A stretch of DNA of 7,708 nucleotides from Candidatus Shapirobacteria bacterium CG2_30_35_20 (lineage in GTDB: Bacteria; Patescibacteriota; Microgenomatia; UBA12405). The translations under genes were made by a program, and so were the position numbers. Of this stretch, positions 1-5,384 are shown piece by piece. The stretch lies in NCBI GenBank assembly GCA_001873665.1, contig MNZO01000026.1:1-7708 (forward strand). Direction: 5' to 3'. Under the pieces are notes generated by a model. The model ran no database searches and was not told the DNA's origin. It was given only the letters and a program-made list of their open reading frames with translations. The stretch's first letter is position 1; every line of letters begins with the position of its first letter.

Positions 1-807
1 ATTTTTAATTTCTAATTTCAAATTTCTAATTTTTTCTAAGATTATTTTTTTAGTGTAAGAGCGGTGCATTAGTTTGAGAATTTTATCGGAGCCGGATTGC
101 AAAGGTATGTGGAGAAAATGACTGAGACGGGGAGAATATTTTTTGTATAAATTTAAAAATTTATTATCAATACAAAGAAGCGGAATAGAGCCAAAACTTA
201 TTAAAGAAATTTTGGTTTGAGTAAGCAGAGCTTCAACTAAATTAGAAAACCCCGGAGCGTATTGGTTGAGGTTGACTCCGGTGATAATAATTTCTTGATA
301 ATCGTTTATAACGGTTTGGTTGACTGTATTAACTGCGTCGTTGATGGTCAAAAACCAAAGATAGGGACGGCGAAGAGGAACTGTACAATAAGAGCAGGCG
401 GCGGTGCAACCTGCTTGAACTTTTAAAAGATAGCGGTGAGTATGTGAGAACTTATCGTCTACTTTAGTGTCATATAATGATTTCAATATATTTAGTTTTG
501 TTTCTTTGTTGGTGTTTGGGAGAAAACTAAGGTTGGGAAGATTTTTAATGTTTTTGGTATCGGCACAGCCGGAGATAACGATTTGAGCTTGAGGATATTG
601 TTTTTTAAGATGACGGATGAGACCCAATGATTCAACATTGGCTTTGGCGGTGACAGAGCAGGTATTGATAAAGATTATGGATGGTGGATTCCCGCTTTTG
701 CGGGAATGACGGGGGGTGAAACCTTCGTTTATTAATGTTTGAGCGAAGAGATTAGTTTCGGCGGCGTTGACCCGGCAGCCGAGGTTGAAGACAGAAAAAT
801 ACTTCAT
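1..807 (-). CDS. mtaB: tRNA threonylcarbamoyladenosine methylthiotransferase MtaB (3'-truncated by window edge)
   Basis: Radical-SAM methylthiotransferase that adds a methylthio group to t6A37 of ANN-decoding tRNAs in the cytoplasm. The frame stays open for 269 codons from ATG at 805-807 to base 1, so the end of the radical-SAM domain and the TRAM domain lie outside the window. The N-terminal domain has LGCRVN at residues 9-14 (typical of MtaB rather than MiaB or RimO), and its cluster cysteines are C11, C50 (INTC) and C81 (SGC). The radical-SAM motif CxxxCxxC is C134, C138, C141 in QAGCTAACSYC. HIPLQSGSDKILKLMHR follows at about 233-249. The start overlaps the stop of the upstream epimerase gene by one base (TGATG), suggesting translational coupling. 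Residues 34-41 (HSRKSGNP) are encoded by a palindromic repeat inserted in frame. Family call is firm. MtaB over MiaB rests on the LGCRVN motif. Confidence 0.9.
   Translation of the reverse strand, partial: MKYFSVFNLGCRVNAAETNLFAQTLINEGFTPRHSRKSGNPPSIIFINTCSVTAKANVESLGLIRHLKKQYPQAQIVISGCADTKNIKNLPNLSFLPNTNKETKLNILKSLYDTKVDDKFSHTHRYLLKVQAGCTAACSYCTVPLRRPYLWFLTINDAVNTVNQTVINDYQEIIITGVNLNQYAPGFSNLVEALLTQTKISLISFGSIPLLCIDNKFLNLYKKYSPRLSHFLHIPLQSGSDKILKLMHRSYTKKIILEKIRNLKLEIKN
7..32. repeat. AT-rich 12-nt direct repeat, period 14
   Basis: AATTTCTAATTT occurs at 7-18 and again at 21-32. On the minus strand it lies in the open mtaB frame, coding Leu/Lys/Glu/Ile/Asn-rich residues at the window edge. 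Whether the array continues to the left cannot be seen. It may be a simple low-complexity tract. Confidence 0.5.
688..707. repeat. Palindromic ATTCCC...GGGAAT element inside mtaB
   Basis: ATTCCCGC (688-695) and GCGGGAAT (700-707) form a perfect 8-bp inverted repeat around TTTT. It is flanked by GG on the left and GACGGG on the right. This matches the widespread intergenic REP/dRS3-like palindrome usually seen as GGATTCCCGC...GCGGGAATGAC. Its minus-strand reading in mtaB is HSRKSGNP, a peptide characteristic of this repeat when it is translated. It lies between the first (C11) and second (C50) cluster cysteines, in a region of variable sequence in the family, and does not break the frame. Confidence 0.75.
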
Positions 808-1754
808 CAGAGTATGGTTTTGAAATAGGCGATGGTTTTGATTAATCCCTCTTCCGGTTTTATTTTAGGTTCCCAACCCAATTTTTCTTTGGCTAAAGCA
901 ATGTCAGGACAACGATGGGTAGGATCGTCGTCGGGTAATTTCTTAAAAACTATTTGGCTTTTGGAATCAGGAATCAGTTTTAGAACTAAATTGGCCAATT
1001 CCTTGATAGTGAATTCATTGGGATTGCCTAAATTAACCGGACCAGCAAAAGAGCTTTGGTTATTTGTCATTTTGATCATACCGTCCAAAAGGTCATCAAT
1101 ATATTGAAAGGAGCGAGTTTGGGAACCATCGCCGTAAATAGTTAGAGGCAGATTCATTAGAGCCTGAACAATAAAGTTACTAACCACCCGGCCGTCGTAG
1201 GGATCCATGTAGGGTCCATAGGTATTAAAGATCCGAATAATCCGAATGGGTGTTTGAAAAGTACGGTGATAGTCAAAAAGCAAGCTTTCGGCAGCCCGTT
1301 TTCCCTCGTCATAACAAGAGCGGATACCGATGAAATTAACATTTCCCCGATAATTTTCGGTTTGAGGGTGAACAAGGGGTTCACCATAAACTTCAGAGGT
1401 GGAGGAATGAAGAATGGGAATATTGCCTTGAGTTTTGGCAAATTCAAGGATATTGTAGACACCAAAAACAGAAGTTTTCCAGGTGAAAATTGGGTCTTTT
1501 TGATAAGCCGGAGGGGAGGCGGGGCAGGCCAAATTATAAATTTGGTCAATTTTATTTTCGATTGTTAGAGGTTTGGTAATATCGTGATTGATAAAGGAAA
1601 AATTAGGGTTGGATTCTAAATCTTTAATATTACTAAGAGCACCGGTGTAGTTATTGTCAACACAAACGACTTTTTCACCCAGATCAATAAGACGGTGGAT
1701 TAGGTTAGTGCCAATAAAACCGGTACCACCAGTGACTAAAATAGTTTTAGACAT
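807..1754 (-). CDS. UDP-glucuronate decarboxylase-like NAD-dependent epimerase (UXS family)
   Basis: A 315-residue extended short-chain dehydrogenase/reductase. Enzymes of this subfamily convert UDP-glucuronate to UDP-xylose with bound NAD, supplying sugar for surface glycans. The Rossmann motif GxxGxxG is at residues 9-15 (GGTGFIG) and D33 ends the second strand. The UXS signature NLACPASPPAYQ is at 74-85 (human-type enzymes have LACPASPPHYQ). The catalytic SSTS is at 117-120, and Y148xxxK152 lies in RSCYDEGKR, another UXS hallmark. NTYGPYMDPYDGRVVSNFI further along resembles the family substrate loop. Length is normal for the soluble bacterial enzyme. It is the middle gene of an operon: its ATG lies inside the 3' end of tgt (8-nt overlap), and its TGA shares one base with the mtaB start. 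A related dTDP- or UDP-sugar epimerase is possible, but the CPASP and RSCYDEGKR motifs favour UXS. Confidence 0.88.
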   Translation of the reverse strand: MSKTILVTGGTGFIGTNLIHRLIDLGEKVVCVDNNYTGALSNIKDLESNPNFSFINHDITKPLTIENKIDQIYNLACPASPPAYQKDPIFTWKTSVFGVYNILEFAKTQGNIPILHSSTSEVYGEPLVHPQTENYRGNVNFIGIRSCYDEGKRAAESLLFDYHRTFQTPIRIIRIFNTYGPYMDPYDGRVVSNFIVQALMNLPLTIYGDGSQTRSFQYIDDLLDGMIKMTNNQSSFAGPVNLGNPNEFTIKELANLVLKLIPDSKSQIVFKKLPDDDPTHRCPDIALAKEKLGWEPKIKPEEGLIKTIAYFKTIL

Positions 1755-2802
1755 ATCTCAATTTTCTCATAAGCTCTGAATAAAAGCGAAGATTATGGAT
1801 GGTGGCGAGACGCAGTGCGGTCATTTCTTTGATATGAAAAAGATGAGCTAAATACGAGCGGGAATAGTTTTGACAAAGGTGGCAATCGCAAAATTTAGAA
1901 ACAGAGCTTTTATCGCGATAATAGATGTTTTTGTTGGGAGTGAAGTAGGAATAATTAAGGGTGGACGCATCTTTCCAAACGTAGAGCCGACAGTGTCTGG
2001 CGTCGCGGGTAGGCAGAACGCAGTCAAAAATATGCCAGCCGGATTTGACTAAGGTGGCAATTTCATGGGGTTTACCAACTCCTAGTCCATAGAGAAGATA
2101 GTTATCGGGAGTGTATTGGCGAATAATGTCGGAGGATTGGTAGTCAAAAGTCAGATCTGATTTAATTGGCCAACCACCGTAGCCGAGGCCGTCAAAACCG
2201 ATGTCAACTAATTCTTTGGTGCATTCCTTTCGCAGAATGGCAAATCCCCCACCCTGAACTACACCCAAAAGATAGGGTTTTTTGAGCCACGATTTAGTAT
2301 TAGCCTCAAATATTTTTTTACAATTTTCTGCCCACCTTAGGGTTCGACGAACCGAATCTTTAGCTTCGGTTAAATTATTTTTTGGATCAGTAAAATCGTC
2401 AAGAACGACTACCATGTCAGAATTTAGAGCCAATTGAGTTTTAATGGAGATTTCCGGAGTAAAAAGAATCTTTTTACCATCCATTTTGAAAGTTACTCCA
2501 ATATCAGTGACACTGTTTTTTCCGCCAAGGGTTTTAGCTAAGGACATCACCTGAAAGCCACCGGAGTCAGAAATAACAGCGCCATTCCAGTTCATATATT
2601 TTTTAACACCGCCAAAACTTTTAATAACATCTTTACCGGGATTTGAAAGCAAGTGAAAGGAGTTAACTAAAATTCCCGGAGTTTGGGTATTTTTGATATC
2701 AGTAGAATCAAGGGTTTTCAAAACGGCACGGGTAGCGTCGGGGAAAAAAACAGGCAATGGAATTTTGTCACCCTGCAGGGTTTCAAAGAATTTAGGAAAC
2801 AT
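1747..2802 (-). CDS. tgt: tRNA-guanine transglycosylase (queuine tRNA-ribosyltransferase)
   Basis: Exchanges guanine-34 of GUN-anticodon tRNAs for a 7-deazaguanine base in queuosine formation. The 351-residue TIM-barrel protein has the key family features: S78-D79-SGGFQV with the catalytic aspartate, LDDFTDP at 134-140 (the base-binding Asp, aligning with DECTP), VVQGG at 181-185, and FDCVLPTRDARH at 259-270 with nucleophile D260. The zinc site is C305, C307, C310 and H336 (CDCHLC ... TIHNLR). It is about 20 residues shorter than the E. coli enzyme, ending soon after the zinc-site helix. The loop that is usually GGLAVG reads GGWPIK (209-214), and the cysteine of DECTP is Phe137, so the base pocket looks altered. 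It is the first gene of the operon. A TATAAT box lies about 42 nt upstream, and no clear Shine-Dalgarno sequence precedes the ATG. No other queuosine-pathway gene is in the window, so the base could be scavenged. Confidence 0.93.
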   Translation of the reverse strand: MFPKFFETLQGDKIPLPVFFPDATRAVLKTLDSTDIKNTQTPGILVNSFHLLSNPGKDVIKSFGGVKKYMNWNGAVISDSGGFQVMSLAKTLGGKNSVTDIGVTFKMDGKKILFTPEISIKTQLALNSDMVVVLDDFTDPKNNLTEAKDSVRRTLRWAENCKKIFEANTKSWLKKPYLLGVVQGGGFAILRKECTKELVDIGFDGLGYGGWPIKSDLTFDYQSSDIIRQYTPDNYLLYGLGVGKPHEIATLVKSGWHIFDCVLPTRDARHCRLYVWKDASTLNYSYFTPNKNIYYRDKSSVSKFCDCHLCQNYSRSYLAHLFHIKEMTALRLATIHNLRFYSELMRKLRYV

Positions 2803-2843
2803 CTGTCGGCATTGTACCGAAAAATTCGAACTGTAATTATGGA

Positions 2844-2849
2844 ATTATA
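2844..2849 (-). promoter_or_regulatory. Probable -10 box of the tgt operon
   Basis: The minus strand reads TATAAT, a perfect -10 hexamer, which would start transcription near 2837 and leave a leader of about 35 nt before the tgt ATG. No recognisable -35 hexamer is present. That position falls inside the GC-rich hairpin at 2856-2898. A second, weaker minus-strand hexamer TACAAT at 2811-2816 would give an almost leaderless transcript. Confidence 0.5.
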
Positions 2850-2855
2850 ACACTC

Positions 2856-2898
2856 GCCCCGCACGCCGTGGGCGGGGGCACGGCGTAAAAAGCGGGGC
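2856..2898. repeat. GC-rich nested inverted repeat between divergent genes
   Basis: Outer arms GCCCCGC (2856-2862) and GCGGGGC (2892-2898) enclose inner arms ACGCCGTG (2863-2870) and CACGGCGT (2879-2886). The loop is 8 nt of G and C, and AAAAA lies between inner and outer arms on the right only. The two stems stack into a 15-bp hairpin with one A5 bulge. Its composition differs sharply from the AT-rich surroundings. It sits between divergent starts, so it is not a terminator for either neighbour. It could be a REP/MITE-like element or a regulatory structure. Confidence 0.75.
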
Positions 2899-2997
2899 TC
2901 GATTGAAAATTATTTTTTGCACGCGCGATTTTTATGCTCGCTCTGTTCGCATTTTTATAAAACCGAATTTTACAATAACCCTCCTTCCAAAATCATG

Positions 2998-3003
2998 TAT
3001 AAT
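2998..3003 (+). promoter_or_regulatory. Probable -10 box giving a near-leaderless CYTH mRNA
   Basis: TATAAT on the plus strand, preceded by TG, ends nine bases before the preferred ATG at 3013. Transcription from it would begin within a few bases of the start codon. No Shine-Dalgarno sequence precedes that ATG. TTTACA at 2969-2974 is too far away (23-nt spacer) to be a good -35. Confidence 0.45.
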
Positions 3004-3012
3004 AAACCCAAT

Positions 3013-3498
3013 ATGGCAAATGAAATCGAAATGAATTTTAAGGTTACAAATAAAGAGGGCCTACTGGTCTTTTTAAAGTCGCTTGGTGAGGAAAAAACAC
3101 AGGATATTAAAATGACTTATCTTGGAAAACAGGGTGACGAGTCCTTTTATATTCGCATTGAAGAAATTTCTGACGAAAATGGTGATAAAAAAGTCTTAAC
3201 TGCCAAAGGTAACTTTGTTTCCAATGACGGCGTAAATCAGAGGAAGGAGGTGTCGATTCCAATTACTTCTTCTCCTGAACAATATATAGAATTTTTGACT
3301 TTAATCGGAATGGAGTTACGGGATTCTAAATCTAAGATTCGCCACCATTTTCATATCGATGACTTAGAAATTACCTTAGATGAGTGGAACGTAGAGGATC
3401 TTGGGAATAGACTTGAAATTGAGGGTTTGGATGAGTCAAAAGTAAAAGAGTTTGCTAGTAAAATTGTTCAATACTGTAACCCGACTCCGTCAAAATAA
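3013..3498 (+). CDS. CYTH-domain protein (class IV adenylate cyclase / triphosphatase-like)
   Basis: A 161-residue protein resembling the CYTH superfamily, whose members bind triphosphates and two metal ions in a beta-tunnel (CyaB-type adenylate cyclases, thiamine triphosphatases, inorganic triphosphatases). E4-I-E6 opens the protein like the ExExK signature, although the usual lysine position is Asn8, with Lys10 nearby. SFYIRI, KKVLTAK and the late LDEWNVEDLGNRLEIEG (about 128-144, matching the LDxxxxLGxFxEIEG strand pair) fit the fold. The substrate cannot be told from sequence. I chose ATG 3013 because CYTH proteins begin at the ExE strand. The in-frame ATGs at 2995 and 2917 would add a tail with no domain character, and the upstream TATAAT would be inside such a gene. 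It is convergent with the HD gene, with a single base between the stops and no terminator. Confidence 0.7.
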   Translation: MANEIEMNFKVTNKEGLLVFLKSLGEEKTQDIKMTYLGKQGDESFYIRIEEISDENGDKKVLTAKGNFVSNDGVNQRKEVSIPITSSPEQYIEFLTLIGMELRDSKSKIRHHFHIDDLEITLDEWNVEDLGNRLEIEGLDESKVKEFASKIVQYCNPTPSK

Positions 3499-3499
3499 C

Positions 3500-4090
3500 T
3501 CAGAGCTTATAAAGCATTCTGCGTCCCACAGCCTCTTCAGTAAAATCATCCCAAATGTCGCATAGTACTGGGTCATCTTTAACATCCTGTGGTTTAACTT
3601 CCATTAGTCTTTCTTTGTCTACCATTTTTTCCTTCCATCCATTATCTCCCGACACTAATCTTTGTAGAAATGGTTGTAATTTATCGAGAGCGTAAATATA
3701 TTTTGATTCAGGAGTCAGCCTTTCTTCATATTCATTCCATAGATTCATCATCCTCAGACCTTCATCTTCGGGTAGGGTAGAAAACAGCTTTTTAGCCGAC
3801 TCTTCCTCTGCTTTCTTTTTCTCTTCTTTTGTTTTTTTCTTGTCGTCCCAAAGATTTACATCTTCGGCATATACTTCAACCAAATCATGAACCAAGGCCA
3901 GTTCAATAAGCCGCATTTTATCTAGTTCTGGTCTAAGTTTTGACATCAAATAGGACATCATCACCAGGTGCCAAATATGCTCGGCGTCACTTTCGGCTCG
4001 ATCTAAGTTTGAAGTTTTATTAAAACGCTCTATCGTTTTAAGTTTCTCAATAAGTCTGAGAAAATTAATTATTTTTTTAATGTCGTTCAT
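3500..4090 (-). CDS. HD-domain phosphohydrolase (YfbR/HDDC2-like 5'-nucleotidase family)
   Basis: A 196-residue metal-dependent phosphohydrolase. Relatives YfbR and HDDC2 remove phosphate from deoxynucleoside monophosphates. The metal and catalytic set is visible: H38 in ESDAEHIWH, H68-D69 in ALVHDLVE, E72, D77, and D136 in YALDKLQP. The spacing closely matches YfbR. Residues 83-101 form a Lys/Glu-rich charged helix (DKKKTKEEKKKAEEE) where the family has a variable linker. The ATG lies 14 nt inside the 3' end of the upstream glycosyltransferase fragment, and AAGGA nine bases before it supports this start. The substrate is inferred from the family only. Confidence 0.8.
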   Translation of the reverse strand: MNDIKKIINFLRLIEKLKTIERFNKTSNLDRAESDAEHIWHLVMMSYLMSKLRPELDKMRLIELALVHDLVEVYAEDVNLWDDKKKTKEEKKKAEEESAKKLFSTLPEDEGLRMMNLWNEYEERLTPESKYIYALDKLQPFLQRLVSGDNGWKEKMVDKERLMEVKPQDVKDDPVLCDIWDDFTEEAVGRRMLYKL

Positions 4091-4598
4091 TGGTAAGTAT
4101 CCTTTTTACGGCTTTAGTAAAATTAGCAACCATATTATATTCGTTTATTACTAAGTCTCTACCGTTTTTCTTAATTGATACTTTTTCTTCATTTTTTAAA
4201 GTTAAAATTTTTCTCATATTTTTCTCAACTTCGTCTAATTCTAAATTAGTTATAAAACCATCGACACCATCTTTCACCTGACAGGGTAATCCATCTACAT
4301 CAGACACTAAGGCAATTGGTTTACCATAAATTCGAATTTCCGCTGGAATAAAGGCTCCTGGCTCATATTTTGACAATACGGCGACAAGTTCCGTCTTATT
4401 CCATTGCATAAACTGACGGGGAAAGACAAAATCTAGTCCAAACATTAAAGTAATATTTTTACTTTTTAACGAATTCAATTCTTTAACTATCGGGTCCTGC
4501 ATCGTATATGGTGCGGCTTGTACCACAAAGTGATAAGGCAGATCTTCTAATCGCTTAGCAACTTTCATAAAAATATCGAATCCTTTATAGAGCACCAC
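4077..4598 (-). CDS. GT4-like glycosyltransferase, C-terminal domain only (5'-truncated)
   Basis: A 173-residue C-terminal Rossmann domain of a GT-B glycosyltransferase, the part that binds the nucleotide-sugar donor. YKGFDIFMKVAKRL (4-17) matches the R/KKGxD helix that opens this domain. AVLSKYEPGAFIPAEIRIYGKPI (73-95) carries the E79-x7-E87 motif. DGVDGFI is the usual late loop. The acceptor-binding N-terminal half, roughly 180 residues, is missing. The frame opens with GTG GTG just after a TGA at 4605-4607, and what lies upstream belongs to another gene on the other strand. A GTG start with no ribosome-binding site is unlikely to be native, so this is probably a gene remnant or an assembly-joint product. 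Its 3' end overlaps the HD gene by 14 nt, so the two were probably one operon. Confidence 0.7.
   Translation of the reverse strand: MVLYKGFDIFMKVAKRLEDLPYHFVVQAAPYTMQDPIVKELNSLKSKNITLMFGLDFVFPRQFMQWNKTELVAVLSKYEPGAFIPAEIRIYGKPIALVSDVDGLPCQVKDGVDGFITNLELDEVEKNMRKILTLKNEEKVSIKKNGRDLVINEYNMVANFTKAVKRILTNERH
4100..4104 (-). promoter_or_regulatory. Shine-Dalgarno site of the HD-domain gene
   Basis: The minus strand reads AAAAAGGAT, with AAGGA nine bases before the ATG at 4090. It lies within the last codons of the overlapping upstream gene and is one of the few recognisable ribosome-binding sites here. Confidence 0.6.
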
Positions 4599-4626
4599 TG
4601 TGGCTCAACAAGTGGTGTATGCTCTA
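4588..4626. repeat. Inverted repeat at the joint of two 5'-truncated genes
   Basis: TAGAGCACCAC (4588-4598) is the reverse complement of GTGGT (4612-4616) plus GCTCTA (4621-4626). The right arm differs only by four extra bases, GTAT. The arms hold the first codons of both fragments: VVLY on the minus strand and VVYAL on the plus strand. Thirteen bases separate the arms. Confidence 0.8.
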
Positions 4627-4938
4627 GAAAACAATATTCCAGTTTGGTGCTTGTGTAATGAGGACAAAAAACAAAATATTCCGGCATTTTTATCAACCCG
4701 CCACGACGATAAACTGGATTTTTCTTATTATAAGTCTGAAAAGTTAACGTCTCTAATCGAAGAAAAATTGACTAGCTTTACGAAAAGAGAAATAAAATTC
4801 AATTTTTACCTAGACCAAGATATGTATGACTTTTTGGAAAAATTGTCCATAGCAAACAAATCAACGAAGTCAAAAGTAATTAGAGAAATTATTTTGACTG
4901 AAATGAACAAGAAGCAATCTCAAAATACCAAACCATAA
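4600..4938 (+). CDS. Nucleoside 2-deoxyribosyltransferase-like half-domain fused to a ribbon-helix-helix domain (5'-truncated)
   Basis: Residues 1-60 (VVYALENNIPVWCL onward) resemble the C-terminal half of the nucleoside 2-deoxyribosyltransferase-like fold, where an ExGYAxxxxxPVLxL strand-helix is typical. The N-terminal half with the nucleotide-binding part is absent. Residues 65-104 (IKFNFYLDQDMYDFLEKLS...SKVIREIIL) read as a ribbon-helix-helix DNA-binding domain: an alternating beta strand, then two amphipathic helices. The homologous reading continues a few codons upstream of the GTG (STTVAQQ) to a TAG at 4588-4590, so the GTG is probably only the first available start in a broken gene. 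The intact ancestor would be a predicted cytoplasmic nucleotide-sensing or DNA-binding protein. Function unknown. The domain calls are from pattern recognition. Confidence 0.6.
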   Translation: MAQQVVYALENNIPVWCLCNEDKKQNIPAFLSTRHDDKLDFSYYKSEKLTSLIEEKLTSFTKREIKFNFYLDQDMYDFLEKLSIANKSTKSKVIREIILTEMNKKQSQNTKP

Positions 4939-5113
4939 CATTCTGATTTCATAAAAATTTTTGCGTTTTCCTAACTACTTTTTATTGAATAAAACCCTTA
5001 CGCCAAAATATCAAAATGACGGATTCTTGGCGCTGGCCAATTCTGTGCGCCTGTCCGCCTCTGGCGGAGGCGTGGCCTGTGCCACCTCAAAAAATTTCAA
5101 TTATCACGAATTG
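4939..5113. other. Non-coding spacer with small hairpins
   Basis: I see no gene in these 175 bases. TCCGCC TCT GGCGGA (5054-5068) is a 6-bp hairpin of a type often repeated in bacterial intergenic DNA. Next to it, GTGGC CTGT GCCAC (5072-5085) forms a second hairpin. Neither is followed by a T tract in either direction, so neither is a clear terminator for the ribbon-helix-helix fragment or the leftward tRNAs. Confidence 0.55.
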
Positions 5114-5187
5114 TCGGGGATACTGGATTCGAACCAGCAGCCTCACGGTCCCAAACCGTGCGCGCTAACCAATTGCGCCAATCCCCG
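5114..5187 (-). tRNA. tRNA-Pro(TGG)
   Basis: A full cloverleaf on the minus strand. The acceptor is CGGGGAT/ATCCCCG with discriminator A, and the D arm is GCGC...GCGC. The anticodon stem CACGG/CCGTG has loop TTTGGGA (anticodon TGG, bases 5153-5151). The T arm is GCTGG-TTCGAAT-CCAGT. The 3' CCA is not encoded, the next bases being CAA. It lies downstream of tRNA-Leu on the same strand. Confidence 0.95.
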
Positions 5188-5192
5188 GTGAG

Positions 5193-5220
5193 ACGTACAA
5201 ATTACTTCGTAATTTTACGT
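5193..5220. repeat. Hairpin in the tRNA-Leu/tRNA-Pro spacer (1)
   Basis: ACGTA (5193-5197) plus AAATTAC (5199-5205) pairs with GTAATTT (5209-5215) plus TACGT (5216-5220). This gives a 12-bp stem with one bulged C and a TTC loop. It lies between two co-oriented tRNAs and has no poly-T tail on the minus strand. Confidence 0.75.
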
Positions 5221-5225
5221 TTCTA

Positions 5226-5259
5226 ACAACGTTTACCGATTTTATCGGTATTACGTTGT
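5226..5259. repeat. Hairpin in the tRNA-Leu/tRNA-Pro spacer (2)
   Basis: Outer arms ACAACGT (5226-5232) and ACGTTGT (5253-5259) enclose inner arms ACCGAT (5235-5240) and ATCGGT (5244-5249) around TTT. The right arm ends on the discriminator base of tRNA-Leu, so the hairpin starts directly at the mature 3' end of that tRNA. A processing or pausing role is a guess. Confidence 0.75.
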
Positions 5260-5343
5260 GCCGCTGGCGGGAATCGAACCCACACGGTTGTTGAGACCAC
5301 AAGATTTTAAGTCTTGCGTGTATACCAATTTCACCACAGCGGC
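5259..5343 (-). tRNA. tRNA-Leu(TAA)
   Basis: A class II cloverleaf on the minus strand. The acceptor is GCCGCTG/CAGCGGC with discriminator A. The anticodon stem CAAGA/TCTTG has loop CTTAAAA (anticodon TAA, bases 5309-5307). A long variable arm contains GGT...ACC, and the T arm is GTGGG-TTCGATT-CCCGC. CCA is not encoded, the next bases being CAA as in the neighbouring tRNA-Pro. Confidence 0.95.
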
Positions 5344-5384
5344 GATGGCCATATTTTACCTTAATTTGTTAGAATACTTAAGCT
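5344..5384. promoter_or_regulatory. Divergent tRNA promoter region
   Basis: This 41-bp gap separates tRNA-Leu (leftward) from tRNA-Gly (rightward). The minus strand has TAAAAT (5353-5358) and the plus strand has TAGAAT (5370-5375), each placed to start transcription within a few bases of its tRNA. No clear -35 hexamers are present. The TAA at 5361-5363 on the minus strand ends the recombinase frame. Confidence 0.35.

Noticed and set aside
832..1568. Open frames on the plus strand (832-1107, 1254-1568) and a second minus-strand frame (1157-1549)
   Set aside because: They lie inside the well-supported UDP-glucuronate decarboxylase gene, have no domain character, and are shadows of its codon pattern.
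2856..2898. GC-rich hairpin as a transcription terminator
   Set aside because: It lies upstream of two divergent genes, so no transcript from within the window should end there. The A5/T5 run is inside the structure rather than after it.
2917..3012. Longer start for the CYTH protein
   Set aside because: The extra N-terminal residues are Cys/His-rich without domain character, encoded by promoter-like AT sequence containing a TATAAT box. The conserved fold starts at the ATG at 3013.
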